Below the pieces are notes generated by a model, which was not told where the DNA came from, searched no databases, and saw only the letters and a program-made list of their open reading frames with translations. From positions 3,844,001-3,908,000 of the forward strand of contig NZ_CP017479.1 of assembly GCF_001761465.1 (NCBI RefSeq): a DNA stretch of 64,000 nucleotides, written 5' to 3'. Positions 27,401 through 35,899 of the stretch are shown one piece after another; position 1 is the stretch's first letter, and the number at the start of each line of letters is the position of its first letter. The DNA comes from Flavobacterium gilvum. Its GTDB lineage: Bacteria > Bacteroidota > Bacteroidia > Flavobacteriales > Flavobacteriaceae. The translations under genes and the position numbers were made by a program.

Positions 27401-30400
27401 GCGTATCATTAGCATAAACATTAATATCTGTGTTGCCACCAACATTTCCATAAACTGGCAATGTATTGGTATCCACCACTGCATCAACAACTGCCGCCGA
27501 TACAACTACGGTCACTGTAGCCGTATCGCAGTTTGTTGTTAGGTTTAATTTTTCGCAAATAGTATAATCTATCGTGTAGCTTCCCGCAGGTGTATTTGGT
27601 GCAACCGTTACGCTTCCGTCTGGGTTTATTGTCAATATACTAGTTGGTGTTGAAGTCAATGTCACATCTAATCGATTAACTGGAACTCCGTTTTGTGTAT
27701 CATTGGCAAGAACATTAATATCTGTGTTGCCACCAACATTTCCATAAACTGGCAATGTATTGGTATCTACAACCGCATCAACAACTGCCTTCGATACAAC
27801 TACGGTCACTGTAGCCGTATCGCAATTGTTGGTCGAATTTAATTTTTCGCAAATGGTATAATCTACAGAATAAGTTCCTGCAGGCGTTTTTGGTGCAACC
27901 GTTACGCTTCCGTCTGGGTTTATTGTTAATATACTAGTTGGTGTTGAAATCAGCGTAAAATCTGATGGATTTATCAATACTCCGTTCAGCGTATCATTAG
28001 CATAAACATTAATATCTGTGTTGCCGCCAACATTTCCATAAACCGGCAATGTATTGGTATCTACAACCGCATCAACAACTGCCGCCGATACAACTACGGT
28101 CACTGTAGCCGTATCGCAATTGTTGGCCGAATTTAATTTTTCGCAAATAGTATAATCTACTGTATAAGTTCCTGCAGGTGTATTTGGTGCAACCGTTACG
28201 CTTCCGTCTGCATTTACCGTTAAAGGACCGTTTGGAGATGAACCAAAAATCACATCTGATGGATTTACCAATACTCCGTTCAACGTATCATTGGCATAAA
28301 CATTGATTCCTGCATTTCCTCCAACATTACCGTAAATTATGGGAGCAGTGTTGTTATTATCATTTACTGCATCAATTGGAACTGCCGATACCAATACCGT
28401 AACCGTAGCCGAATCACAATTGGATCCGTTTAAGTTTTCACAAATAGTATAAGTTACAGTATAAGTTCCGGCAGGGGTATTTGGCGCAACCGTAACGCTT
28501 CCGTCTGCATTTACCGTTAATGGCCCGTTTGGAGTTGAACTCAATGTTACATCTGATGGATTTATCAAAACTCCTCCTACAGTAGTATCATTGGCATACA
28601 CATTGATTCCCGGATTCCCTCCAACATTTCCGTAAATTGTTGTTGTATTAGTGTCATCTTCTGCATTAATTGTAGCCGCCGTTACCACTATGTTTACTGT
28701 GGCTGTATCACAAGTCAATGAATTCAGCTTGTAACAAATTTGATATGTAATTGAGTAATTCCCAGCTGGAGTTCCCGCAGGAACACTTACTACTCCAGTA
28801 GCAATATCTATTGAAGGCACCGATGCTCCAACAGTCAATGGTACAGCTGGAGTCAATACTGCTAAATTTACATCACTGATTGTTGCTGGATTTCCGCTTA
28901 ATGTATCATTTGTCAACACATTCCCGATATTCGAATCACCAGAAGCCCCTGCAATTGGAGGAAAATTATCATCTATAGCATCGATAACAGCGCAAAATAA
29001 TGTTCCACCGCTTGTGCCCGATGTATTAACAAATGCACCATAAACATTAATATCATTTATAACACTTGCAAGTGATCCAACGGTAATCCTAATTTCATCA
29101 AAAGATTTTGTTGCCCTGAAACCTACATTATACATTCCAGCACCGGTGCCAAAAGATGTCAATAAATTAAGGTTTATTATATTTGAAGCGCTTCTTGATT
29201 CCTGAAGGACTCCATCTAAATAAGTAGAAATAGTCAAAGAATTAAATAAATCCAACTGAAGTAAACTATTCCTGTCTCGTATTGTAAATCCTGCAATAGT
29301 ACCCGCTGGATAAGTTGATAATTGATCCAGAACCGCGATTGAAGCCGGGGCAATTACTCCTGCCGTAACCATAATTCTGGCAAAATCGGTAGTGCTTGCT
29401 GTCAATACATTATTGGTATCATTGACAGCACAAGACACACAAGCTACTCCTTGAACACCTGTTTTATTACTATCAATAATTACCGGAAAAGTTGGATTTG
29501 TTAACGAATAAGTCTTGTTACATTCTAAAGTTACGGGACACAACTTTTCAAAAACAGCCTGATACACTCTTACGATTCCCAAATTTACAGATGCTGTATT
29601 GGCAATCGTAATTCGGGCTTCGTCAAAAGATTTTGTGGCAATAAAACCAATAGTCTGTGGACTGGTTCCCACCAAAAGATTTGTACCAACCGTAGCCAAA
29701 GCCGTATTCCCCGCTTTAATTTCCTGCGGCACACCATCAAGATAAGTTGTTATTGTAATAGCATCCAGAGCATTAACGCTTAATAATGCAGGATTTTCAA
29801 CCGTAAAACCTACGAAAGAACCTATCGGATAATCTTTTATCTGATCTTTTACAGAAATGCTTCCCGAGGCCAGAACACCAGCAGTCAAATTAATTTCGGC
29901 ATAATTTGAAGGTGTTTGATCGATTAAATTTTCAGCATTTTTTACTGAACAAAGCAGACAGGCTACCCCTTCAATACCAGTATTTGCGGCATTGATATAA
30001 ACTGGATAAGTTGGTGCCACCATTCCGGTTTGCGTGTTACAAACTAAATCAGGACCTGCACAAAAATTCTCAAAAACTGCACCGTAAACTTTGGTTGATC
30101 CTAAATTCACTCCTAAAGTTTGATTTATCGAAATCTGAACTTCGTCAAAAGAAGTCGTTGACACAAAACCAACTTTGTATCGTCCTGATGAATTTAACAA
30201 AGTTCCGGTCGCTACTAAATTATTTCCTGAAATTATTTGTTTTGCAACTCCATCAAGATAAGTGGTAACGGTTACATTACCCAAAGCCGAAACATTTAGT
30301 AAACTTGTGTTTTCAATTTCAAAACCGGCATAAGTACCCACCGGATAATCGGTAAGTTGGTCTTTTACCGAAATATTTCCAGTGGCTAAAACTCCTGCCG

Positions 30401-31190
30401 TCAAAGATATTGTTGCAAAATCGTTTGTATTGGAACTAATGACATTTTCGCCATCATAAATATTTCCAATACTCACTCCTGAAACACCTGTATGTGAAGG
30501 TTCCAAACTAACTGGATATACTGGCAAATTCATTGCAGTAGCCGTATTGCAAATCAAAGCCGGTCCCGCACAATAATTTCGAATTACAGGGTAATACACA
30601 TTTACAGTATTCAATAAACTAACCAAGCCTCCAACAGAAATTTCAATAGCATCAAAACTTTGTTTCGTATTAAATCCCACAACATAATCATTGCTTGAAC
30701 CGTTAAGTAGCCCCACTCCCAAAAGCGAAGCCCCAGTTACCGATTCCTTTTCAACTCCATTCAAATAAGTAGTGATTGTTATTGATCCCAGCAAATTTAC
30801 ATTCAGCAATCCTCCCGTATTGATTTTAAAACCTGCATAAGTACCCGCCAGATAATCTGTGTTTGTATCTGTTACCCTCAAATTTTCTGTCCCTATTGCG
30901 CCAACAGCTACCACCGCTGTTGCAAAATTATTCAAATTGGCATCTATCAACCTGGGTTCATTAAGAGCTGTACAAACACACACTCCACTAATACTGCTCG
31001 TTGCAGTCAGACCACCAAAAGTACTTTCAATAAAAGGAATAGGTACATCTGAATTGCATTGTGCCGAAATAATTGTTGTCGAACACAAATAAAAAGTCAT
31101 TAAAAGCAATATTCTTTTGAATAAAGCTTGTGATGAAACAATTGAAAAAACAGTTAGATTAAAAGGAAGATTTGGGTATTTTTTTTCCAT
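24474..31190 (-). CDS. Giant repeat-rich surface protein with T9SS type B sorting domain
   Basis: 2238 residues. After a long signal region there are four modules of about 165 residues, each ending with a Cys-containing stretch and an SFDE-type strand (SFDEVQISI, SFDEARITI, SFDEIRITV). Next come eight Ig/cadherin-like modules of about 97 residues (YGNVGGN, VYANDT, NPDGSVTVAPNTPAGTY, CDTATVTV), then five DUF11-type modules (YTFTVTNTGNTTL, IIKQSDIDAG), and a type B sorting domain opening VFNAVSPDGDGLNDIF with FNRWGVKVYE. It should be exported by T9SS and attached to the cell surface as an adhesin or scaffold. It heads the operon with PorP/SprF and PorE-like genes. Ligand unknown. Confidence 0.9.
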   Translation of the reverse strand: MEKKYPNLPFNLTVFSIVSSQALFKRILLLMTFYLCSTTIISAQCNSDVPIPFIESTFGGLTATSSISGVCVCTALNEPRLIDANLNNFATAVVAVGAIGTENLRVTDTNTDYLAGTYAGFKINTGGLLNVNLLGSITITTYLNGVEKESVTGASLLGVGLLNGSSNDYVVGFNTKQSFDAIEISVGGLVSLLNTVNVYYPVIRNYCAGPALICNTATAMNLPVYPVSLEPSHTGVSGVSIGNIYDGENVISSNTNDFATISLTAGVLATGNISVKDQLTDYPVGTYAGFEIENTSLLNVSALGNVTVTTYLDGVAKQIISGNNLVATGTLLNSSGRYKVGFVSTTSFDEVQISINQTLGVNLGSTKVYGAVFENFCAGPDLVCNTQTGMVAPTYPVYINAANTGIEGVACLLCSVKNAENLIDQTPSNYAEINLTAGVLASGSISVKDQIKDYPIGSFVGFTVENPALLSVNALDAITITTYLDGVPQEIKAGNTALATVGTNLLVGTSPQTIGFIATKSFDEARITIANTASVNLGIVRVYQAVFEKLCPVTLECNKTYSLTNPTFPVIIDSNKTGVQGVACVSCAVNDTNNVLTASTTDFARIMVTAGVIAPASIAVLDQLSTYPAGTIAGFTIRDRNSLLQLDLFNSLTISTYLDGVLQESRSASNIINLNLLTSFGTGAGMYNVGFRATKSFDEIRITVGSLASVINDINVYGAFVNTSGTSGGTLFCAVIDAIDDNFPPIAGASGDSNIGNVLTNDTLSGNPATISDVNLAVLTPAVPLTVGASVPSIDIATGVVSVPAGTPAGNYSITYQICYKLNSLTCDTATVNIVVTAATINAEDDTNTTTIYGNVGGNPGINVYANDTTVGGVLINPSDVTLSSTPNGPLTVNADGSVTVAPNTPAGTYTVTYTICENLNGSNCDSATVTVLVSAVPIDAVNDNNNTAPIIYGNVGGNAGINVYANDTLNGVLVNPSDVIFGSSPNGPLTVNADGSVTVAPNTPAGTYTVDYTICEKLNSANNCDTATVTVVVSAAVVDAVVDTNTLPVYGNVGGNTDINVYANDTLNGVLINPSDFTLISTPTSILTINPDGSVTVAPKTPAGTYSVDYTICEKLNSTNNCDTATVTVVVSKAVVDAVVDTNTLPVYGNVGGNTDINVLANDTQNGVPVNRLDVTLTSTPTSILTINPDGSVTVAPNTPAGSYTIDYTICEKLNLTTNCDTATVTVVVSAAVVDAVVDTNTLPVYGNVGGNTDINVYANDTLNGVLINPSDFTLTSTPTSQLKVNTDGSVTVAPNTPVGTYSVDYTICEKLNLTTNCDTATVTVVVSAAVVDAVVDTNTLPVYGNVGGNTGINVLANDTQNGVPVNPLDVTLISTPTSILTINPDGSVTVASNTPVGTYSVDYTICEKLNSTTNCDTATVTVVVSAAVVDAVVDTNTLPVYGNVGGNTGINVLANDTQNGVPVNPLDVTLTSTPNGPLTINPDGSVTVAPNTPAGTYSVDYTICEKLNSTTNCDTATVTVAVSFPSIAVVKTSVVGGTGKVGDLVTYTFTVTNTGDTTLNGIVINDALTNSVNLSVTPSTLVPNGIGTATSTYIIKQSDIDAGKITNSATVTGTIPTGGTVTDISGTTITDNTPTVTTLTTSPSIAVVKTSVVGGTGKVGDVVTYTFTVTNTGNTTLSNIVINDVLTNTVNKVVTVGNLAPNATATTTVTYIIKQSDIDAGKITNSATVTGTTPAGGTVTDISGTAITNDTPTVTTLTTSPSIAVVKTSVVGTTIKVGDKVTYTFTVTNTGNTTLNNIVINDALTNTVNLAVTPSTLAPNSIGTATSTYIIKQSDIDAGQITNSATVIGTIPTGGTVTDISGTAVNNDNPTITTLNTNSAISIMKEGTYEDKNKDGIANVGDVINYSFTVTNTGNVSLHNITIQDNNVTTVKGTLSSLSVGASDSVAFSAVYSITDADIVSGYVYNSAIISALSSANAKVTAVSTDPTPCIQCPVLSNCLTCTITAIPQAPSIAIIKKGVFRDENGDGYAEIGETIDYSFTIMNTGNLPLTNVTLTDALVGIVISGGPINLAVGATDTTTFKATYHVTQQDVVKGSVTNQAIIKGFTPTGAQVTDLSDDDSPLQDDPTVLEIDGCTLEVFNAVSPDGDGLNDIFRIRGIECYPKNSVQVFNRWGVKVYEAEGYNNDTVAFKGYSEGRVTVNKSEGLPTGTYFYVIKYEDFSGAGIDKSGYLNISRN
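26600..28960. repeat. Tandem coding repeats of about 291 bp in the giant surface protein
   Basis: Eight in-frame modules; seven share near-identical DNA such as TTTCCATAAACTGGCAATG, recurring about every 290 bp between 26.86 and 28.04 kb, with drifted forms in the copies at 28.33 and 28.62 kb. The middle copies are most alike and the outer ones have diverged, as expected when unequal crossing-over acts on the centre of an array. Copy number may vary between strains and may be misassembled. Confidence 0.85.
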
Positions 31191-31948
31191 AAACGTGGGG
31201 GTTAAATTTTTTTAAATGAAACAGATACAGAACTCTATTACATTTTTGAGGCGAAAAAAAACCACTTATTAGGCTTGTTTAAGTCTCAAAATATTAACAA
31301 ACTTTATAAGCAATATTTAAAATATAAGCTTAAAATTTATCACTTTAGTAAAATTAAAGTTTTAAAAAACGATTTCAACAAAATTCATGTAGACAAAAAC
31401 CGACAAGAACATAGAATTAATTCTAGAAGAAAAAAAAGAAAAAAACCAATAACGAAGTAAATACACAGGGATAATCCTTACAATTAAACATTTTTCCAAA
31501 TTATCAAAATGATCAAAGGAGAGATCATTATTCAGAAAAAAATTAAAGCTGAATAAATAAAAAATTTGATTTCAATTCCAAAACAAGCATTTTGTCTATA
31601 TCAAAATCAAAAGGGATTTTTGTATGAATTATAATGTGCTTTATTAGAAAACAAAAACTATTTTAATGCATTGGATATAATTGTTTTTTACAATACCGCG
31701 GCATAGAATTTAGAGTTTTTTTAAACAGCTAGATAACCGTTTCGCTTCTCACATAGTAATCTATGTGACCCGAGACCGAAGGGCGAACTGACGAAGTAAT
31801 TACACCCAACTGGTTATTTTAATTTTCACATATAAAAATTGATTATTCCATTTTTACCATTAAAAACACAAACTTTCGTAATAAAATAATATTTTTTTAA
31901 GAAGAAGCATATAAATTTTATTAAATTACATTCCAAACAAAATAAAAT
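31191..31948. other. Long intergenic region between surface-protein and kinase genes
   Basis: 758 bp between divergent genes. Open frames here are short and Lys-rich and look non-coding. A small perfect hairpin, TCACATAG/CTATGTGA, lies at 31749-31768. It is followed by GTGACCCGAG (31765-31774), a string that recurs at 37451-37460 and is followed in both places by GCGAA...GACGAAG-like sequence. No promoter with good spacing was recognised. Confidence 0.45.
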
Positions 31949-33424
31949 ATGGCCCCAATCACAAAAGCAATAAATTCCAAAAATCACAATATCATACTTC
32001 TTTATGCTATCTTATTTTTTTCATGCAGTTCATTAATCATCATAAACTATATAACAATTAGAATTTTGTCGGCCTCTAGGGCATATGTTAATGGAGAATC
32101 ACATTACTCAAAGGGACAAAACATGGCATCCCGCTATTTAATAACTTATTTATACACTGAAAACAATAAAAACTGGGAATCGTTTAACAAAGCCTTAAAT
32201 ATTCCTTTGGGGGATCAATTGGCACGCACTGCCTTAACAAAAAACCTAAATGACAGCATAGCAAAAAAAGGATTTAGAGCTGGTCAAAACCGGGAAAGAG
32301 ATTTGGATGATTTAATTTGGGTGTTTAAAAATTTTAGCTCGGTTCCATTTCTTAAGAAAGCAATTTCCGAGTGGGAAGTAGCAGATAAATCTGTAAATCA
32401 ACTCCATAAAATAGGTATTGAAATAAATGAAAAAATTAAGTCCAAAAAATTAGATGAGAAAAAGAAACATGAACTTTCTACAAAAATCAGTCAAATATGT
32501 GAAAGTCTGAGCGTAGCCGCAAATCGATTTTCTAATATTGTCGGCGATGGCACCCGCGAGATAAAAGACAATCTGATTGTTATAAATATATTTTTTATAC
32601 TATTAATTATCAGCAGTACAAGCATCTATTACGTTATTACATTAAAAAAAATGATTCTCTCAGAAAAAGATCTAATAAGTAAAAAAGAAGAATTAAGGGA
32701 GATTATTGAAGACCTTGAGAAAACTAAAAACGAATTATCTACAGAAATTGTACAACACAAAAAACTAATTGGAACGATCAGCCACGATATTAAAAGTCCG
32801 TTGAAGTATCTGGCTATTACCAATAAATATATATATGAAGAATCAAAAAAATGTGATAACGAAAAATTAAAAAAAAATACAAAGTCTGTATATTCTTCAA
32901 CCCTTCAATTATTCAATTATATTGATAGTCTGCTTACCTATTCCAAAATATTCTTTGGGGACAAAACCTCTGAAAATACAGGCTATAAACTAAAAGAATT
33001 GGTAGAACAAAAATGCAACTTATTTAATGAAATTGCAGAAGCTTCTAGCACTATTTTGATTAACGAAATTGACGAATATTATACTACAAATATAAACAAA
33101 GAAATACTATCTGTTATCCTCCACAATATTCTGGACAACGCAATCAAAAACACCGAAAAAGGAACAGTAAGGATATACAGTTATATCGAAAATAAAAAAT
33201 TATATCTCGCCGTGGAAGATACCGGAAAAGGGTTTAAAGAGGAAGATTTAATCTACTACAATCAATTAAGTAATCAACAATCTACCGAAAAATTAATGCT
33301 AAAAAATGGTGGCATGGGATTACTTATGATTATAGAATTAATTCAAATACTCAATGGCGATTTAAAATTTTACAACGAAAACCGCCAAGGAGCAAGAATT
33401 GAAATTATTACAGATTTGAATTAA
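31949..33424 (+). CDS. Sensor histidine kinase with uncharacterised extracytoplasmic domain (paralogue 2)
   Basis: 491 residues. Membrane helices at about 15-38 and 208-230 enclose a domain that matches the kinase at 20035-21468 along its whole length: LSASRAYVNGESHYSK, PLGDQLART, FRAGQNRERDLDDLIWVF, VPFLKKAISEWE, GDGTREIKD. A coiled coil (about 235-270) precedes the HisKA box GTISHDIKSP (His279), then an ATPase domain with HNILDNAIKN, VEDTGKGF and GGMGLLMI. The stop codon abuts that of the convergent LuxR-type regulator. The second kinase on the other side of the T9SS cassette suggests duplication and divergence. Signal unknown. Confidence 0.9.
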   Translation: MAPITKAINSKNHNIILLYAILFFSCSSLIIINYITIRILSASRAYVNGESHYSKGQNMASRYLITYLYTENNKNWESFNKALNIPLGDQLARTALTKNLNDSIAKKGFRAGQNRERDLDDLIWVFKNFSSVPFLKKAISEWEVADKSVNQLHKIGIEINEKIKSKKLDEKKKHELSTKISQICESLSVAANRFSNIVGDGTREIKDNLIVINIFFILLIISSTSIYYVITLKKMILSEKDLISKKEELREIIEDLEKTKNELSTEIVQHKKLIGTISHDIKSPLKYLAITNKYIYEESKKCDNEKLKKNTKSVYSSTLQLFNYIDSLLTYSKIFFGDKTSENTGYKLKELVEQKCNLFNEIAEASSTILINEIDEYYTTNINKEILSVILHNILDNAIKNTEKGTVRIYSYIENKKLYLAVEDTGKGFKEEDLIYYNQLSNQQSTEKLMLKNGGMGLLMIIELIQILNGDLKFYNENRQGARIEIITDLN

Positions 33425-34057
33425 TCAGAGCGTAAATTTTTTAAATAATTCTGATAATTCTATAATGTTGGTTATTTGCGCTTTTTTAAAAATATTCAAT
33501 TTGTGGGTACTTACTGTTGTCATTTTAATATCAAGCTCATTTGCAATTTCCAGATTTCCATACCCTTTTACAAGAAGTTCAGCAATTTCAAATTCACGTT
33601 GGGTAAGTTCTTCCAACGGATTTCTATTTTCTTTTTTATTTTGTGAAAAAGATATAAACTTATCCAGAATATCGGCAGAAATATATTTTCCTACTTCCAG
33701 AACAGCCTTTACAGCTTTTACGATAGTATCACTTTGACTAAGTTTATTCAGATACCCATTGGCACCGGCCTGAATATAACGAAAAGCATAAATGTCTTCT
33801 TCATGGGCCGAAAAAATCAATATCTTAACATCTTTTTGCAATGCTCTCAAATCGTCAATCATGTAGTATTTTTTTCCACCTGGTAAATTGATATCCAATA
33901 TTACCAAATCAAAAAAACTTTTTTCCAATTCAGTGATTGCTTCCGGAAAATCATTAACTCCAAAAACCTGAATTCCATCTATTTCGTTTTCCAATAAAAG
34001 GGACATTCCTGACCTGACAATAAAATGGTCATCAACAATAAGTATTTTTTTAATCAT
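33425..34057 (-). CDS. LuxR/NarL-family response regulator
   Basis: 210 residues. Receiver domain at 1-125 with Asp9-Asp10, phospho-acceptor Asp55 (LVILDINLPGG), FSAHE and the conserved lysine in GYLNKLSQSD. The C-terminal LuxR helix-turn-helix is at about 145-208 (LTQREFEIAELLVKG, NLEIANELDIKMTTVSTHK). It binds DNA when phosphorylated. Its gene is convergent with histidine kinase 2 and the two stop codons touch with no spacer, so the transcripts must overlap. Pairing with that kinase is likely by position, though a HisKA kinase with a NarL-type regulator is a less common match. Confidence 0.92.
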   Translation of the reverse strand: MIKKILIVDDHFIVRSGMSLLLENEIDGIQVFGVNDFPEAITELEKSFFDLVILDINLPGGKKYYMIDDLRALQKDVKILIFSAHEEDIYAFRYIQAGANGYLNKLSQSDTIVKAVKAVLEVGKYISADILDKFISFSQNKKENRNPLEELTQREFEIAELLVKGYGNLEIANELDIKMTTVSTHKLNIFKKAQITNIIELSELFKKFTL

Positions 34058-34459
34058 AGATAAAATTTAATTTAATGTAAATTTGGGGGGCAAAAACAAA
34101 TAAAAAAAAACCATCATCATCCGTCACATTTTTCCAAAAAACAAAATGTGTTCGTAAACAAATAGCCGTTTTAAGACTTGAGATTTATTAAAAAGTTTAA
34201 TATAAAATAACAAATAATACATTAAAAAAACATAAACTCCTCAATATAAAATCTCTACAAAAAAAACAGTTACAAAGGTACTTAAATTAACAAAACAAAA
34301 CTTTCTTTTTATTTAGTGTGCTTTTTACAAATATAAAAATACAATGGCTCTTCAAACAAAAAAATCGGTCTGAATTGAAAAATTTCAATTCAGACCGATT
34401 ACAATATTTTTTAAGTTATTCAAAAAGAACAACCTACACTATCATTCTCTATAAAAATT
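34058..34459. other. Intergenic region upstream of the LuxR regulator
   Basis: 402 bp, AT-rich. It holds the terminator of the rhamnose/lactate operon at 34363-34400 and should hold the promoter of the regulator gene at 33425-34057. Nothing else was recognised. Confidence 0.5.
34355..34400 (-). terminator. Intrinsic terminator of the rhamnose/lactate operon
   Basis: Perfect 18-base arms at 34363-34380 and 34383-34400 (AATCGGTCTGAATTGAAA and its complement). On the minus strand the stem is followed by a run of seven T. It lies 60 bp past the stop codon of the SDR gene. Confidence 0.9.
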
Positions 34460-35278
34460 TTAAACTCCACTATAAATAGTAAACCCTCCATCAATAGTTA
34501 CTTTTGAACCTGTAACAAATTTTGAGGCATCACTCAATAGCCAAATCAGCGCACCTATCAATTCTTGGGGCTTACCAAAACGGGCGAAAGGGACATTTTG
34601 AATAATTGAATTTCCTCTGTCAGTCAAGCTACCATCTGGATTTGTCACAAGAGTACGATTTTGTTCCGTTAAAAAAACGCCGGGCGAAATTGAATTCATT
34701 CTTATCTTATCACCATGGCGCCTGCAAAGTTCAACAGCAAAATTTTTCGTGTACGAATCAATCGCAGATTTTGCCAAACTATAACCCAAAACTTTGGTCA
34801 TCGCCTGTTCCGTAGCCACCGATGAAATATTTACAATACTACCTCCTTCTGGATTGTTTTTCATTACAGCCCCAAAAACTTGTGTTGGCAAAACTGTACC
34901 AAATAAATTCAGATTCAAAACTTGATGAAAAGCTTCCATATTCAGCTGAAAAATATCCTGATCCGGCTGAACAATTGCGTCGGGAATATTACCTCCGGCT
35001 GCATTCACCAATCCATCAATTTTTCCAAATTTTGAAAGCACCAAATCTCGAGCTTTGATTAAATCGCTTTCATTGGTCACATCGGCAATTAAAGCAAGTG
35101 CTTCCCCTCCCTGCTCTTTGATTTGATTTACCTTTTCGTTGGCAACTTTTTCATTTCGACCCAAAATACAAACAACTCCACCTGCCTCAGCAATTCCTTC
35201 TACAAATGCTCCTCCTAATATTCCGGTTCCACCTGTAACAACAATTACGCGTTTATCTAGTCTAAAATCTGCTTTCAA
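34460..35278 (-). CDS. SDR-family oxidoreductase (sugar-acid or polyol dehydrogenase type)
   Basis: 272 residues from a TTG start; the frame closes upstream with no ATG. Nucleotide-binding TGGTGILGG at 15-23, NAAGG at 92-96, catalytic Ser152/153 (NISS), Tyr166 and Lys170 (YSLAK), and a C-terminal IDGGF. This is the classical SDR fold. The sequence resembles SDR-type D-mannonate oxidoreductases (fructuronate reductases) of Bacteroidota, which serve galacturonate/glucuronate use and would fit pectin breakdown. Gluconate- or lactaldehyde-type activity is also possible. It is the last gene of the operon, 33 bp after lutC. Confidence 0.72.
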   Translation of the reverse strand: MKADFRLDKRVIVVTGGTGILGGAFVEGIAEAGGVVCILGRNEKVANEKVNQIKEQGGEALALIADVTNESDLIKARDLVLSKFGKIDGLVNAAGGNIPDAIVQPDQDIFQLNMEAFHQVLNLNLFGTVLPTQVFGAVMKNNPEGGSIVNISSVATEQAMTKVLGYSLAKSAIDSYTKNFAVELCRRHGDKIRMNSISPGVFLTEQNRTLVTNPDGSLTDRGNSIIQNVPFARFGKPQELIGALIWLLSDASKFVTGSKVTIDGGFTIYSGV

Positions 35279-35311
35279 ATTTTTCTCTTTCTATAATTAA
35301 ATATTCGGATT

Positions 35312-35899
35312 CTAATCCAATAAAAAAACAACCAATCCTCTTGCGCCATGCGCTCCCAACACAAGAGATTGCTCTATATCGGCAGTTTTTGATGGTCCTG
35401 CGATAAAAGTTCCGAAACCGTATTCCTGATTTCCGATACGTTCATAAGCCTGGTGCATTGTGGGCACAATATCTTTTTTATTTACAACAATGGCTAAATA
35501 TTGTGGTATAAAAGCCGAAACCCTTTGCCCCAAAATAGCATCGGTAACCCAAAGTGCTGAGTTTTCGGCAACGCCAAAATGAGCTTTAAGCAAAGTCAAT
35601 TCTACATCTTCCAACGAATGTGGATCAACAGTAAACCAATCTGTTTTTGCAATTTCTTCCAATTCCGGAATAGTCGTGATTATTCTTTTATCTACAGCAT
35701 AATTTTTCTTTACAAAGTCGATTATCTCCTGATAATCTGAAACTTCAACAAAATCTCCTCCAATACCTTTCAAAACGGTCTTGTACTTTTCGATTATCTC
35801 AAAAGTCTCTTGCCCCAAAACGTTCAAATCGGGCAATTCGCTAACGACTGCTGGCTGATTTTGTCTTACTTTTTGTAATATTGCAGCTTTACTACTCAT
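35312..35899 (-). CDS. lutC: Lactate utilisation protein C (LUD domain)
   Basis: 195 residues, one LUD/YkgG-type domain. Visible features include GHPHSLEDVELT-like segment VDPHSLEDVELTLLKAHFG, then AENSALWVTDA and, near the end, TADIEQSLVLGAHGARGL, typical of the family. LutC works with LutA and LutB as an L-lactate dehydrogenase complex feeding the respiratory chain. The start overlaps the lutB stop by 8 bp, so the two are translationally coupled. The lactate is likely to come from rhamnose-derived lactaldehyde. Confidence 0.92.
   Translation of the reverse strand: MSSKAAILQKVRQNQPAVVSELPDLNVLGQETFEIIEKYKTVLKGIGGDFVEVSDYQEIIDFVKKNYAVDKRIITTIPELEEIAKTDWFTVDPHSLEDVELTLLKAHFGVAENSALWVTDAILGQRVSAFIPQYLAIVVNKKDIVPTMHQAYERIGNQEYGFGTFIAGPSKTADIEQSLVLGAHGARGLVVFLLD

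Noticed and set aside
26600..28960. Regularly spaced repeats that might suggest a CRISPR array
   Set aside because: The period is about 291 bp and in frame with a surface protein; there are no short direct repeats with unique spacers and no cas genes.
31275..31460. 61-codon Lys-rich open frame in the gap before kinase 2
   Set aside because: Lys/Asn/Ile-rich composition is what AT-rich non-coding DNA gives; no motif or clear start context.
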